64,000 bases of DNA from Microglena sp. YARC. Taxonomy: Eukaryota > Chlorophyta > Chlorophyceae > Chlamydomonadales > Chlamydomonadaceae. Location: positions 27,267,343 through 27,331,342 of the forward strand of contig CM039464.1 of the NCBI GenBank assembly GCA_022414725.1, in the 5' to 3' direction. The stretch's first letter is position 1. Each line of letters starts with the position of its first letter. The notes under the pieces were generated by a model. The model had not been told where the DNA came from and ran no database searches. It saw nothing but the letters and a program-made list of their open reading frames with translations. Positions 32,006 through 48,765 of the stretch are shown one piece after another. A program made the translations under genes and the position numbers.

Positions 32006-32244
32006 AGCGATGCAATGCAAAAATTAGCCAGCCATAATATCAGAGGCTTCGACCATTTTCGCAGAGGGACAGAGATATCCTACTGCCTGCATAAGCTCTT
32101 GTTGTACCTGCTACATGTACCCTCACCCCTCTATTACCATCGCGTTCGTGTTCCAGCCTCGACGAATGTGCCACGGCCCCGACGTGCATTTCTCTTCTGT
32201 TCACCTCTAGCTAGCGCTGAAAATCCGGTGGATTTATTCATTAT

Positions 32245-32325
32245 GAGGGGCTAATTAGCCCTGTTAGGCTATTAGCCCTTTAGAGGCTATTAGCCCTTGT
32301 TAGGGCTATTTAGCCCTAATGATCT
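32245..32325. repeat. TTAGGGCTATTAGCCC palindromic tandem repeat
   Basis: Three or more units of GGGCTATTAGCCC separated by TGTTA-like spacers, each self-complementary. The cleaner copy is at 59,380-59,435. Confidence 0.7.
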
Positions 32326-32334
32326 AAGACCCCC

Positions 32335-32971
32335 CCCTCCTTACCCCCCTATTAATTGTTTATTCCCAAAGGTCCATATTTGCCTTACATAAGCAGGATC
32401 AGATTCGTTCTATAGCACCGTTTAAAATTGGGCTCATCCATTGGCTGAACACAGAAATAATGAGAGGTGGTGATGGAGCACACATCCTCCGTTCAATGAG
32501 ACAATGTCAACTGTGTGGTTCCAAAAACCTGAGGATGAAATGCATATGTTTTTAGTGCCCTTTTTTATAATAACATTTGCCTCCGCTACCAGAAGCTCTT
32601 TACAGATATTTATAGGCATGTCCATGAGGATACCGACGTTAACCGTATGGAATGTGGAATTCTGCGATTCCACACAGAACGTATTTTCTTTATGAATGGA
32701 ATGGCACTAAGACTTTTTGGGAGCAATCCTAGCCGAATTATCATTCAACTTGTAAAAGAGCAAGACAGGAAGCCCTGGACTGCTTAGTGGCACCGTAATT
32801 TATTCTCCTTTGTACCCCGAATTTTTCTCTGTGACTTCTCATTTGTTAGCTTCTTACCTCCGCCACTGTTAGTGCTTGAGATCTGGGTCCTGCTCTAGGG
32901 GGTTTAATACCTACGCACCAAAACGGTGGTTGGAGTTCGTTTGTTTGTTCCTCGACACACAACCACTATGT
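32335..32971 (+). mobile_element. LINE L2, coding end and 3' UTR, interrupted by copia E
   Basis: Plus-strand translation across frameshifts gives QIRSIA, a C-x-L-C...EDEMHMF zinc knuckle and LDCLVAP then a stop near 32,796. The UTR contains CGCCACTGTTAGTG and is cut at 32,971 by element E. It resumes at 37,851-37,963, where the (TAATG)n tail is found. Confidence 0.7.
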
Positions 32972-32989
32972 TAGCATGCAGCCTTAAAG

Positions 32990-33760
32990 GTTAGTTCAGT
33001 GGAGGTGGAAATGTATGCCCCCACGTACAAGCATCTGTACTTGTACATGAGCAGCGGGGATATTCAGTAGTATCACCCCTGCAGTAACCGGTGTAAAGCC
33101 CCAGCCGCAGCACTAATGCCTGGCATTGAACAAGGCCGGCATTCTTTGCCTCTATGTCATCGAAGCTGGTCGACCGAACGAACACCCCAGCCATACGCAG
33201 TATCAGACCCGGACCAAGTGTTCAAGATCATCACTCACTCTCTCGGTGACGAATAGCCACATCGTTACAATGCCCTTGTCCGGTGTAAACCACCCAGGGA
33301 CAGCAGGAGGCGAAGGATCAACAGCCGCCGCGAGCCATCCGAACAGGTGGACGGGGGGTGGCAACTAGTAGGACAGTGGACCTATATCAGGCTCCACTAT
33401 GACCTGAGGTTGTCCTAATCCTAGAGCTTCGCCGACGAAACGTGCGCAGAGGAGGCCTGGCGACCCCCTGAGATTCGGGTAAATTTACATCTGAAAAGCT
33501 TCGGAATCCCACCCGTCCAGTACGCTTCACAACGCAATGCAGCACCATCAGCCCCTGACCTGGGACGCAAAGTCATCCCATGACCAGGGCAGCCGGTCGA
33601 CAATTGGGTTGGTAAGGGATCTAAGGCATTAACCGCAGAATCAGGCATGTGTCCGTTGATGGCAGCAGGGATGCGAGAAAACATACGGTGACCCGTCATA
33701 AGGGACAGCCCAGGTATGGAGTTATTAGCTAAACTGCTCATTAGAAAGTACATCACGACT
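32990..33760 (-). pseudogene. Element E linker and integrase C-terminal region, frameshifted
   Basis: Corresponds to 60,062-60,830 in D. Conserved peptides such as HVQVHCLYVG are present only in pieces, with numerous single-base insertions relative to D. Confidence 0.65.
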
Positions 33761-34600
33761 CTCTAGCGGGTACCTGGCGGCAACTTAGGAACCCAAACAA
33801 AATAACCCCCTTACTCACCAGAGAATACTCCCTTCCCAACCACAAAAAACCCTCAAAATCCAGCCCGATACAACGCCCTTTCGTTTAGCTTCGTTGCGTT
33901 TTTCCCATTGACTAAGGTAAACATAGCAAGGGCAACCAAAAACACACGCAACAACGAGCATAGACAGGCATTGATAGTATAGGTAACCAGAACCCCAAAG
34001 AACAACTCCCATAGGAGTCTTGTCACCCTGATTGGGCAGCCGGTTACGTAGGTAACAAGCAGCTAGGAAGGCATAGGGCCAGAAAGACTTAGTAAGCTTA
34101 GACTCCAAGTGATACCCCGCACTCCTAGCTATGTTCTGCAAGACCCCCATTGTACCTTTCCACAGTTGCATTCTGCTGAGCAGTGTATGCCATAGATAAT
34201 TCATGCAAAGCACCAACCGAGTTTCTAACCAATCCTCGAACCACTTTACTATAAATTCCTTAGCCCTGTCAGATCTGAGACACTTGTAAAACAAAACCAT
34301 GCCCAGCTGAGTCATCCATCTGAGGATGGTGGCTTTGAAATGCTAAGGGGAGCTTCATCCCTGGTCCTCCAAGCACAATACTTCAGCATAGCCAGAGTAT
34401 TGTCTGTGAGACACAGAACATAAAACTCCCCACGCAAGCCCTAATATGAAATGGCCCCATGATGTCAAGTGAAGGCGTCCTGTACAAGGTGCACGATCTT
34501 AGTTTGGCTTTCTTGAGGAAAAGGGATAACGCTTTGCCTTAGCCTTTTGACACAAGCATCACATGGATCTTAGACAGTCTTTTCACCTGTTTGAGAGTGA
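33761..34600 (-). pseudogene. Element E integrase, frameshifted
   Basis: Minus-strand pieces show CLRSDRAKEFIVKWFEDW, YHLESKLTKSFWPYAFLA and CYLRNRLPNQGDKT. The Asp region is present; the Glu region is split by indels. Parallel to 60,903-61,586 in D, which is open. Confidence 0.75.
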
Positions 34601-35200
34601 GGGTAAGTTAACCAAACCCTTTCTGACAAGGTTGTCGCTGATTGGCGTCCCATAGCCAGGGTGAACCCAAGCCGCCTATGCCACAACCATTCAGGAGTGG
34701 TAGGGATAAACAACTCCACCATCCTCATTCAAGCATCAAGTGCAAAAACTGGATCAGAAATTTGTACAGCAACTCAACAAACGGCCACGAGGGGTGTGAC
34801 AAGAAGCCTAACAGGTAATTTGTACACACCATCACTGGAGGCAGGGAAGGACCAGAGGACAGAAGAGCCCTGAGTGGCAGTACAAACTAAAGACTATCAA
34901 AGAAATCTTGCAGTTGTGAGCATGAGCCACAGCATTTACTGACAGAGGTTCACCGGACAGTGAGGGATGTAGAGAACATCAGTTAATAGTGATTTGATGT
35001 TGGTAACAATCACTACATAACACAAATGGATCCCTGACCCACCGACCTGTTGAACCACTCCATCACCAAATTTAACTGCAGGCCCATCCTCAGAAGCATG
35101 AAATACCACAAGTGAACAAAGACAGATCACCTGTGATTGACATCCCAGCTCCAGAAATCAACATTGCCAAGATACCCTCAGACAGGCTTCGGGCTACAGA
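34601..35200 (-). pseudogene. Element E protease and pre-integrase zinc finger, frameshifted
   Basis: Aligns with 61,583-62,170 in D. VLYIPHCPVNL and FHASEDGPAVKFGDGVVQ are recognisable in pieces. Confidence 0.65.
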
Positions 35201-37000
35201 TATTTGAAAAAAACTTCGAAGTGCAGGAGAATAGGACAGAGCTTAACCTCTATTCTTGGCCATAGCAAACCCATCAATCTGGGCCTGCGCAGGGAGGACA
35301 GCTGCTTCGGAGTAAGCGCACCCGGAAGGGCCAAGGCAATGGGCACTGGAGCATAACCGATACACCAGGCCTGGTCCTTCGCAGGTGCGGGTGCTTTCGT
35401 AAAACAGCGATCCTCCGAGTGTGGTCGTCTTGCTGGGGCATGGGCCCCAAGTGCATCCAGACGTCTCTTGAGGGAACCGGAACCCTGAAGAACCAGATCC
35501 CTGCCCACGCTGAAATGCTGATAAGCATTGGCAGGAACCTGGGAGCGTCCCGGGACCAACCAGGATTGCCTGGAGTCGGACTTGGGAGAGCTATGTTCAA
35601 GATTGTCGAGAGAACTATATTCCTCAAACAAAGACCAGTACCCAAAAACAGCGGCTGTCTGTTAGCTAACAACGTACATATTTGTTTGATCCGCAGCGAC
35701 CTCAAAGCGGATCAGACGGATACCCTGAACTATAGTTTCCATGGGCGTGACCGCCTAGAGTCACCGGATGCCCCCAGGCACTTGCGGAGGGTCAAGTGCA
35801 GAGACCGCGAACCTTGCGAAAGAAGTCATCTACGCGGTCAGCAGGGGCCCATGTGTGCAACCAAGAAGCTCACCTCCGCGCATTCAACGAGAGGCGACCC
35901 TAGAGGCAAGGGCATCGGACTGCCTCTTCTGGATATCGAAAAGATATCCCGAGGTATTTGGCAAAGTCCGAGGTATACCTTGACCATATCATCCTCCCAT
36001 TGTTCGCGAGCATCATGGTTAAGCACATTGAACTCTCCTGACGGTCCAGGCAGGCACTGAAAACCCAACATGTGCAGGATCCACCCGAGACTCACCATGA
36101 GAGGCCACGATCCAGCCGCAGGAGCAGGGGTTCAGAGAGCCAAAGACTTACGAATATCCAAAAAAAGACTCAGCAGCAAGACCAGCGTCATTAGCGCGCT
36201 GGTCATCTAAGGTCCTAATCTCAGCAGGGACCTCGCAACACACACTACCAACGCGATCGAATCAGGGTTAACCGGACAGAAAAGGATGGTACTTTCACAA
36301 ACTGTAACCTAGCCTTTTCATGATCCCTACGCCTCACGCCACCAAAGGAGACACCATTCATCAGGGGGGATATCTGATCCCGGAAGTGACTGACCAGAAA
36401 AGGACCGACACTGGGACACCTAGCTCAGAGCAATGCCATCACTCGGCGCATGTTTCAGCTTTACACTCACATTAGCCATAGTAGCTTGCATGTCCATCCG
36501 ACCGTACAGAGTGCGGTTCATGGACTCACCATCACGTCGAGCTTGGTTGATCAGACGGAAGTGCTTCAGCTGCAGATTCGGAGGAGGTCCTCCAGTGAGC
36601 AGATGCTCCCAAGACTCGCATGACAGCGAAGGCAAAGCAGGAGGAGGGCCAGGGCAGGAGGAAGCTCCACCGGCGGAGGCGGAGGGCTCCTGCGAGGACC
36701 AGCAGCAGATGTGCGGGCAGAAGAAGCAGCAGCTTCACGAGCACGAGTATGGTAGCCAGGGAGGCCACGCTCCATGGGAACAGATGCAGAGGTGAAAGAA
36801 GCAGAGCTCCTCATCAAAGTCGGCTTGGGCCACATCCGGGTGAACCAGTGGAGGAGGCACAAGCGGAGGCGCAGACGAAGGCTCGGGCTTAAACTCAGGC
36901 GACGACACAGGCGGAGGCGCATACTGAGGAGCAAGCTCATAAACCGGCGAAAACTGTAGAAGTCTCAAATACTCGAGTAGCAGCAGGCGACGGAGTCACT
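35200..37000 (-). pseudogene. Element E gag, frameshifted but with its N-terminus
   Basis: It contains the counterpart of the 382-residue D gag, and continues upstream of where D is cut by element C: HLLTGGPPPNLQLKHFRLIN and YGRMDMQATMANVSVKLKH. A Pro/Ala-rich N-terminal segment follows at 36,570-36,950. Frames change many times, mostly at single extra bases. Confidence 0.6.
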
Positions 37001-37498
37001 CCACCGAAGTCAGCACTCGTAGCACTCTTCAACTCATCATCATCATCAGTATCCTCCCAAAAAAGTCATCAACTTTCGCTGACGCGGGCAGTAGGAGGGG
37101 TCGGCTCTGTGCGTACCGAATGATCTGTGTCTGTACACAACACAGATTCATCAGAACATCCTCAACTGCAGGGAGAGGCGTCGAACAATACGAGAAGGAG
37201 CCGTAAAGTTGGAGGACTTGATCGGGGGGGGGTTACTTCCACGATGGCGGAAGGATCCGCTCCTCTCTCGGCATATGCGAGAGCGCGCTGGGCGCGCATC
37301 GTCGTTAGCCATCTGAAGGAACCTTGACCTCTGTTGGTAAGACAAAGTCGCAGCCATTGCTAACAATGACGCTGCGGATCCCGCGCGTCCATGGAACATC
37401 ACCATTTTTATCGGTTAGTTTCACAAAGCCGGCAGGAGGCCCTCGCGGAAGTTGCATTGAAAAGCAGTAAGTGGTAGTAAATGAAGGACCGTATAACC
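37000..37498 (-). other. Leader of element E
   Basis: Shares GGCGGAAGGATCC and PSAIVEVTPP-type sequence with the leaders of A, B, C and G2. Next to the LTR is AGGTTATACGGTCC, the candidate primer binding site of this LTR type. Confidence 0.55.
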
Positions 37499-37850
37499 TA
37501 TCAGCTTGTATGCACTCCGTAGAGTAGACAGAGATGAAAGCAGCGGAACAGACACACCAATCTATACACGGAGACGAGGATAGCATTACAAGGACAGGCG
37601 AACGCCAAAGGACACCAGCGGTGGGAGAGGCGGATGCCTGTAACCTGACTAGAACCTAAGCCAGGAATCTTAAGCCGGGCACAGGCAATACCAGAGCGTG
37701 TCAGTAGAGAACCGGTGACGCAGCCAACAGGAAGCTGTCACTGAGTCATGAAGGATGAACACAGTACTGGCAGAGCCGATAGTTCTAAGGAAGTACATAA
37801 GTAGTCACCAAGTCATAAAACGCGTGAGAGCACCGCAATTCATGCTGACA
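37499..37850 (-). repeat. LTR of element E
   Basis: About 352 bp, minus orientation, ending CTGATA at the internal side and starting TGTCAGCATGAATTGC at 37,850. The TG start differs from the TATCAG start of the other LTRs by one base. It carries a single TGAGTCA core. Confidence 0.8.
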
Positions 37851-37963
37851 GATGTAATGGGGTTTTTTGCTTTGTGGGTGCTTTTTCTTTTTGTTTGAAG
37901 CACAGAGTCGCATACACCCTTGCGGTGTCAAGTAGACTTTGACATGTAATGTAATGTAATATT
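37851..37963 (+). mobile_element. Tail of LINE L2 after copia E
   Basis: GATGTAATGGGG to (TGTAA)n, continuing the UTR cut at 32,971. The tail ends TGTAATGTAATGTAAT at 37,960. Confidence 0.8.
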
Positions 37964-38534
37964 GTCTCAACCATTGAGCCCATGTAGGTGATCTATCGAG
38001 TACCTTGAGGACCAGGTCGGTAGAGGTGTTATCTCGAACGCCACGTGCCTTTGCTTTGTGATAGAGAGGGAAGTAATCATAAGAGAGGGGACTGGTGTTA
38101 GTACCATAGGGGCGTTTGTATCTGTACTCCAGTTTTCTAGTCCATAGGCGTCCCCATCTAACTTCGCGGATCTGAATTTTTGCCACCATCTGATGACGGT
38201 GGATTGACATAAGCGATTACTAGCTTGAGGGAGGAATAAGGGGTTAGCTCACTCCCACATAGAGTAGATGCCCGTGGCGTTGGCCTGCCCAGTGTGAAAG
38301 TGGGTGGGAGGTTAGCCATGATACCCTTAATGAGATTGTTGTCGAAGCCGGGGGGGGCTGGTCCCCGTTGATATATTTGGGGGCTGGTTGGATGGCCAGT
38401 GCATATTTAGGTGGGCATATCCCCCGCGTTTTAACTGGCCACCGGTAATATTGTAACCAGTAGTTGCTTTTTAGCGAGGTGTCTGCTACATCTCTTCCCT
38501 GCCGATTACCAGATAGATTAGACCTTACCCTACG
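37964..38534 (-). pseudogene. Unknown coding fragment next to the duplication junction
   Basis: Minus-strand translation over about 570 bp in two or three linked frames gives NYWLQYYRWPVKTRG, CPPKYALAIQPAPKYI, then IQIREVRWGRLWTRKLEYRY, PLSYDYFPLYHKAK and LVLKVLDRSPTWAQWLRQ. Composition is rich in Trp/Tyr/Arg and looks like a real folded protein with one or two frameshifts. It matches none of the transposon proteins here and appears once in the window. It is bounded by the L2 tail on one side and truncated Harbinger on the other. I do not recognise the family. Confidence 0.4.
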
Positions 38535-38659
38535 CCTGTGTAGCCTACCCATGTGTGCTGGTGCCATTGATGGCACCTTCATTAGGATTGAAAGTCCCGC
38601 AGAATTTGGTGATGCATTTTACTGCTACAAGAAATATCACGCCATCCTTCTATTCGCAT
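38535..38659 (+). pseudogene. Harbinger transposase piece before LINE L3
   Basis: Encodes CSLPMCAGAIDGTFIRI to YHAILLFA, including the first catalytic Asp, then is cut by L3 at GCAT. Confidence 0.85.
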
Positions 38660-40049
38660 TACATTACATTACATTACATGTTAAAGTCTACTTGACACCG
38701 CGAGGGTGTATGAGACTCTGTGCTTTAAAACAAAAAAAAAAGCACCCACAAAGCAAAAAACCCCATTACATCAGGGGTGTGTCGAGGACAAACAAACCAA
38801 ACTCCCAACCACCGTTTTGGTGGCGTAGGTATTAAACCCCTTAGAGCAGGACCCAGATCTCAACCACTTACAGTGGCGGAGGTAAGAAGCTAACAAATGA
38901 GAAGTCTCAAGAAGAAAAAAAAGATAATAATTACGGTGCCACTAAGCAGTCCAGGGCTTCCTGTCTTGCTCTTCTACAAGTAGAAAGATAGTCGGCTAGG
39001 TTGCTCCAAAAAAGACTTAGTGCCATTTCCATTCATAAAGGTTCTGAAATGTGGAATCGCAGAATTCCACATTCCATACGGTTAAGTCGGTATCCTCATG
39101 GACATGCCTATAAATATCTGTAACAGATTCTGGTAGCGGAGGCGAATATCATTATAAAAGGGCACTCAAACATATGCATTTCATCCTCAGTTTTTTGGAA
39201 CCCACACATTTGACAGTGTCTCATTGAGCGAGGATGTGTGCTCTATCCCACACCCTCATTCTTTCTGTGTTCAGCCAATGGGAACCCATTATAAACTGTG
39301 CTATAGAACGAATCTGATCTGCTTATGTAAGGCGGATGTAAAGGGAATCAAGCCATTCTCATCATTGCTGTTGGCTGCGAACCATTTTTGGATCGGAGGC
39401 GTTTAAAGCCAACCCTTCTCTCATCAGGGATGTCTCTAACTGCATTGGTGTCACTTGGGTACTTAAACCTCCATGACTCAAAAACTTCAGACATAATACC
39501 TTCGACATCGACAGCCTCCAAAATGTTGATGTTTTTACTGGATCCTAGCTTGTGGAGAGCACAACGCAAGTCATGAACCCAGCCAGTGTTGGAGTCAAAA
39601 GATTCCCTCAAGAGCCATTCTAATGAGATCCTCAGGTTTCTTTATGTATGGTCTTGTTCCAGAAGCGCAAAGCTTGTTTAAGCCAAGCAAAACACAACGG
39701 TTCTACCCAGCTCTTCCCATGATAATATTAGAATGTAGTAGATTGGCAAACCCACACATTTGTTTAAGTATACCTCTATGCCATTTCTCACAAGCATGGT
39801 CATTTGAGATAAGTGTGTTGTTCAGAATAGAAGGAGCCCACACCTCACAGACAAAATTCAGGATAGGTTGTACAAGAGAATCAAACAGGTGGGTGAGAAT
39901 ATCAATATTGTATATCTCCATAGTATGGCATCGCCTAACGAAGCATGTGGTGTGCCTTTTGGCCTTAGTGAGCATCCTAGAAAAAGCAGCTTTTGCACGA
40001 TTGCTTGAGTCACCATCCACAAAGAGGGATCCCAAGTAGATCCCAAGTA
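38660..40049 (-). mobile_element. LINE L3, 1.39 kb, 5'-truncated, target duplication GCAT
   Basis: On the minus strand it runs from RT C-terminal sequence (39,703-40,065: LFVDGDSSNRAKAAFSRML, DILTHLFDSLVQPILNFVC) through a broken zinc-knuckle region (about 39,180-39,230) to the UTR and a (TAATG)n tail at 38,660-38,680. GCAT flanks both sides (38,656-38,659 and 40,050-40,053) and the transposase reading is continuous when L3 is skipped. Confidence 0.85.
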
Positions 40050-40052
40050 GCA

Positions 40053-40679
40053 TGTGTTGATTCATGTGGCCTATTCACGTACTTGAGAGTTGGTGAGGCA
40101 GGCAGTGCAGTGGATGCTGCTTGTTTCAATAGGAGTGATCTAGGCTTGAAGATCGGGGAGTACTTGGCCATGCCCCAAGGGTCACAGCCGCGCATGATTG
40201 ATTGCATAGAGGTACTGCCATATTTGGTTGGCGATGGTGCCTTTAAGTTGACAGAGCACCTCATGAAGTGCTTTGAGGTGGGGAACCCAACCCCTGCCCA
40301 GTTCAACTTCAACTATGCTTTGATTATAACTAGGCGGGTTGTTGAGTGTGCATTCGGTAGACTGAAGGGTAGGTTCAGGCTGCCAATCAATACACGTCTT
40401 CGAAACCCAGTCGTTGTGACTAAGGTTACTAGGATACGCTGTGCCTTGTACAACTACTTGGAGCGTAGGCATCCTTATCCTACAGACCTGCAGATGGTGC
40501 CTGTTGTACCCTCTGACATGAACACGGCCAACTGGGAACCTGGCACCATGGGTGCATCAGGTCACAAGAGGAACCTGTTAGCTTCCTACATGGAGAGGGT
40601 GCTCGATGTAGAGCCAGCAACGTACACACACGCACAGTTAGGTAACATTGCTCATGGCCCACTGGGATTCCATGGATAG
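40053..40679 (+). pseudogene. Harbinger transposase, catalytic and C-terminal part, copy 2
   Basis: Encodes VDSCGLFTYLRVGEAGSA, LVGDGAFKLTEHL, RRVVECAFGRLKGRF and an intact C-terminus ending GPLGFHG. The Glu block and the full tail are open here, whereas copy 1 is broken at this place. Confidence 0.85.
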
Positions 40680-40778
40680 CAAGGCCAACTGTTTGGTCAA
40701 TGGGGTCAATCAAGTCAGTGAGGCTACCCAGACTCTGTTTTCTAGGGTATTCTGTGCCATGAACAAACAATAGAGGGG

Positions 40779-40886
<108 letters not shown>

Positions 40887-41169
40887 CAGACAGGCAGGCA
40901 GGCAGAGAACTATATGATTTTGTTGAGTTCCTCATAATATATGTAACACGTTCCTTTTCATTTGCAGTTTTGGGGCCACATTTCAACATAATGTCAGCTT
41001 GCGACTGTGCCGAACCCATTGTAAAAATGAAAGGCAAGAAGGAAAAAGAAATAAGAAGTCGGTATGAAAAGAAATGAGTGAAAAAACGAAAACACGGAAA
41101 AGGTTATTGCAAAAAACAACAAAAAGTTAAAGACAAACATCTAGGCCAAAAGCAAAATCCGGACCAAAT

Positions 41170-41170
<1 letters not shown>

Positions 41171-41211
<41 letters not shown>
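41171..41211. repeat. Poly-C tract, longer than in copy 1
   Basis: 41 consecutive C against 30 at 22,415-22,444. Lies in the right sub-terminal region of Harbinger. Confidence 0.9.
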
Positions 41212-41368
41212 TGATTTTGCTTTTGGTCGATTTAGCTTTCGCTTTTGGTCCGACCAGATCCGATTTTGGTCAGACCAAATTTGATTTTGTAGTGTAAACA
41301 CGTCGATTTTGGGGAAGGGCAAAATCGGACAAAAATCGGACAAAACCAAACGCTGTGTAAACCACCTC

Positions 41369-43590
41369 GCAAGTATCGCATAGGGGGGCGACCAACTACT
41401 GTCCTACTCCCTCACACCAAAACCTACTCCCTTTCAGCCCAATCCTTCTCGAACCTACTCCCTCTCAGTCTCTCACCCCTTCCCCCCCTCCCTAAACAAC
41501 GGCACAGCAGAAAACCCACAACTTACCCACTTACCCAGTACCAAACATGTCCTATGCAGCGTCGCAAGCGACGCGGAAATTGGCGGATTGTGTAGGCAAC
41601 AGACTGGAGCTGACCGAAGCCACTTACTTAAGACTTAAGAGACAGTTTGCTGACGTGTCAGTCTTCGTTTTTTCGGTTGGTCGGTCGCGACCAACCGCGG
41701 TCGGTCGGACGGACAAACAAACGGACGATGGGGCGGCGATGGGGCGGCGATGGGGCGGCGATGGGGTGAATCTGGGGGTTCCCGCCCTCCACTCCAGGAG
41801 GGGGGGGCTCCGCAAAAAACCTCTACGATCTGAGAACAATGGTAGACAAAGCCGGACAAGGCAACCGCGAATTCCTCGGTAGGGGGTGGCTAGTTTGATC
41901 ACCTAGTCCACGTCATCGGATGGCTACCACAATATCAAAATATCCGAATGCCAGTCACTGGAGACAGCCTTGTCATATAAACAGTTGGACAAACGAAACC
42001 ACGCACTATCCGGCATCTGACATCCTGCCCGCGGAAATGACGACATCGACACGAGTACGAAAGCAAAGAAGACACACCCATTCTGTTTATTTTTATTTTC
42101 ATGACCAACATCTTCGAGCATTCCCCCAATTGTCCAATTTGGAGGTGGAGTTCGTCAAGGATTCCCGCTTGCAAGCGCGCTTGGTGAGTCTGCCAGCTAT
42201 GTTGTGGTTCCGTGTTATCTTATCCTCCGGCAATTCGACGCAGACCTCGCCATCCCTGCTCGCCATCAGAGCCCTCTGCTCGCCATGGCCCAACCTGTCT
42301 GGTTTCTGCAAGCCCGATTTATTGCGCATGCGCGATTACAAACGTTTCTCGCCGTTTTGGTCCATCGAGCCCCCAGATGTGGGAAATGTTTCTCAGATGC
42401 TTGGCTGAAGCATCGCGCAGATCACCACCCACCAGGTCACCAGGCCACTGACCATGCAACCAGTACCACCTCGCCCTCTGATAAACGGTGTTACACAATT
42501 TAATTGAGGTCCAGCCACATTAATAAAAAAACAAAAAAAAAAACATTAGGAATAAGTCATCAAGTCACCCCTAGTATAGAAAAGGTATAGTAAGCCATCA
42601 AACTAAGATCTAGTGAGGGGGGTGGGGTCCCCCAGGGACACAATAACCCACTCCATCTCAACAATTGAATCAACAAGGCACAGTTCTAGCCCAGAAAGAA
42701 CTAAATATCTAAGCATACAAAACCATTTATGTAGGCAAACTAAGCCAGGAGTTGCTAGTTGCTACAATCGCCAATTCGCCATTCATTGTGTCTATGTCTA
42801 AGGCCACCTCTCCCTCTCTCCCCCTCCCCTTCCTCCTCCTCTCACCCTCTCTAATTCTCTATCCTGCTTTGTGCATTCCATCCATCACCTATTGAACCAG
42901 TGCTCTGCTTCTTATCACATGTTACGCCCCTGCAGGTGAAATATTATTCCTTTCCACAACGATGTATTTGGATGAAGTGACTTTCGAGGATTTGGGTGAT
43001 ATAGATATTGATGAGTTCGCCAGACGGTACCCCAAGTTGTCAGATGTAGGTGTCTGTAGTTGTGTTAATTTGTATTTGATGTCTCTGGATTACGACTCTT
43101 TGGGTACTATCACCAGTGGTTGTTTCAATTAGCCCTATCAATCAATCTGTCAATGTGTCTCTATCGTTTTAGGTTGGACAAGTTATTTGAGCCTATTAGG
43201 CAAACCCTCACCATATTACAGTATAATTGTCATATGCAGGCCATCATTGACCCAAGACAAGCCCACGCCACAACTTGCAGGGGGTCTTCCAGCTGTCCTA
43301 TCGTAATCAACACTTCAACAGATATACGAGGCATCATGTCATCCCATCTTGCTCCACCTAACCTTAATTGTCACATCTAGGTGTCTACCATGCAAGCTCC
43401 CCCCCGTATAGTTTGTGGGCACAATATTTCCATGTTTTGAATAGGCTAGGCCGTGATGCTATCTGTATAGTTGCCCTTATACCAACTATCTTGAATAATG
43501 CACATGAACGATAGGTGACCGGTAGCTAGTAATTTAGGCCAGCAAGCACTCATCTAGGACTATATTTAAGCTAGCCAATCTGACCATCTA
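41369..43590 (+). repeat. Duplicate of 22,601-24,816 with the same unknown frames
   Basis: Near-identical to copy 1. It contains the 162-residue frame (41,920-42,408), the GATGGGGCGGC repeat (41,726-41,764, with a 9-bp GTGAATCTG insertion after it) and the DEVTFEDLGDIDIDEF exon-like block (42,962-43,045). Confidence 0.8.
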
Positions 43591-48467
<4,877 letters not shown>

Positions 48468-48765
48468 TATCAGCATGAATAGCGGCGCTCTCGCTTGTTT
48501 TATGTCTTGGTGACTCCTTGTGTACTCCCTTAGAACTATCGGTCCTGACAGTACTATGTCAGCTTCCTGTTGACTGCGTCATCGGTTCTTCTGACACGCG
48601 CTGTCTAGCCTGTACCCTGATCAGGTTCCAGGCTACCGCCCCCTTTCCTCCACTGGTGCCCCTTAATGGGTCTCCTGTGCTTGTAACTTATTCTCGTCTC
48701 CGCATTTATAGATTGGCGTGCTGCACACACAAAGTCCACTCTCCGGAGTGTTATCCAAGCTGATA
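48468..48765 (+). repeat. 5' LTR of G2
   Basis: 298 bp, TATCAG...CTGATA. It has GCGGCG where the 3' LTR has GCGGTG near the start. Followed by AGGTTATACGGCCC, the candidate primer binding site. Confidence 0.9.

Larger units (their letters stand above)
32972..37850 (-). mobile_element. Copia element E, one LTR only, gag-PR-IN without RT
   Basis: On the minus strand it starts with an LTR (37,850-37,499) and runs through leader, gag, protease and integrase. It stops at 32,972 in the linker just before RT, with no 3' LTR. The right flank is GATGT (37,851-37,855). The left flank in copy 1 reads ATGT and in copy 2 GATGT (60,054-60,058), so the truncated insert sits in a 5-bp target duplication within LINE L2. 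Confidence 0.75.

Noticed and set aside
36566..36940. Leu/Arg-rich 124-residue minus-strand frame as an independent gene
   Set aside because: It lies in the frameshifted gag N-terminal region of element E; composition follows from GC-rich Pro/Ala coding in another frame.
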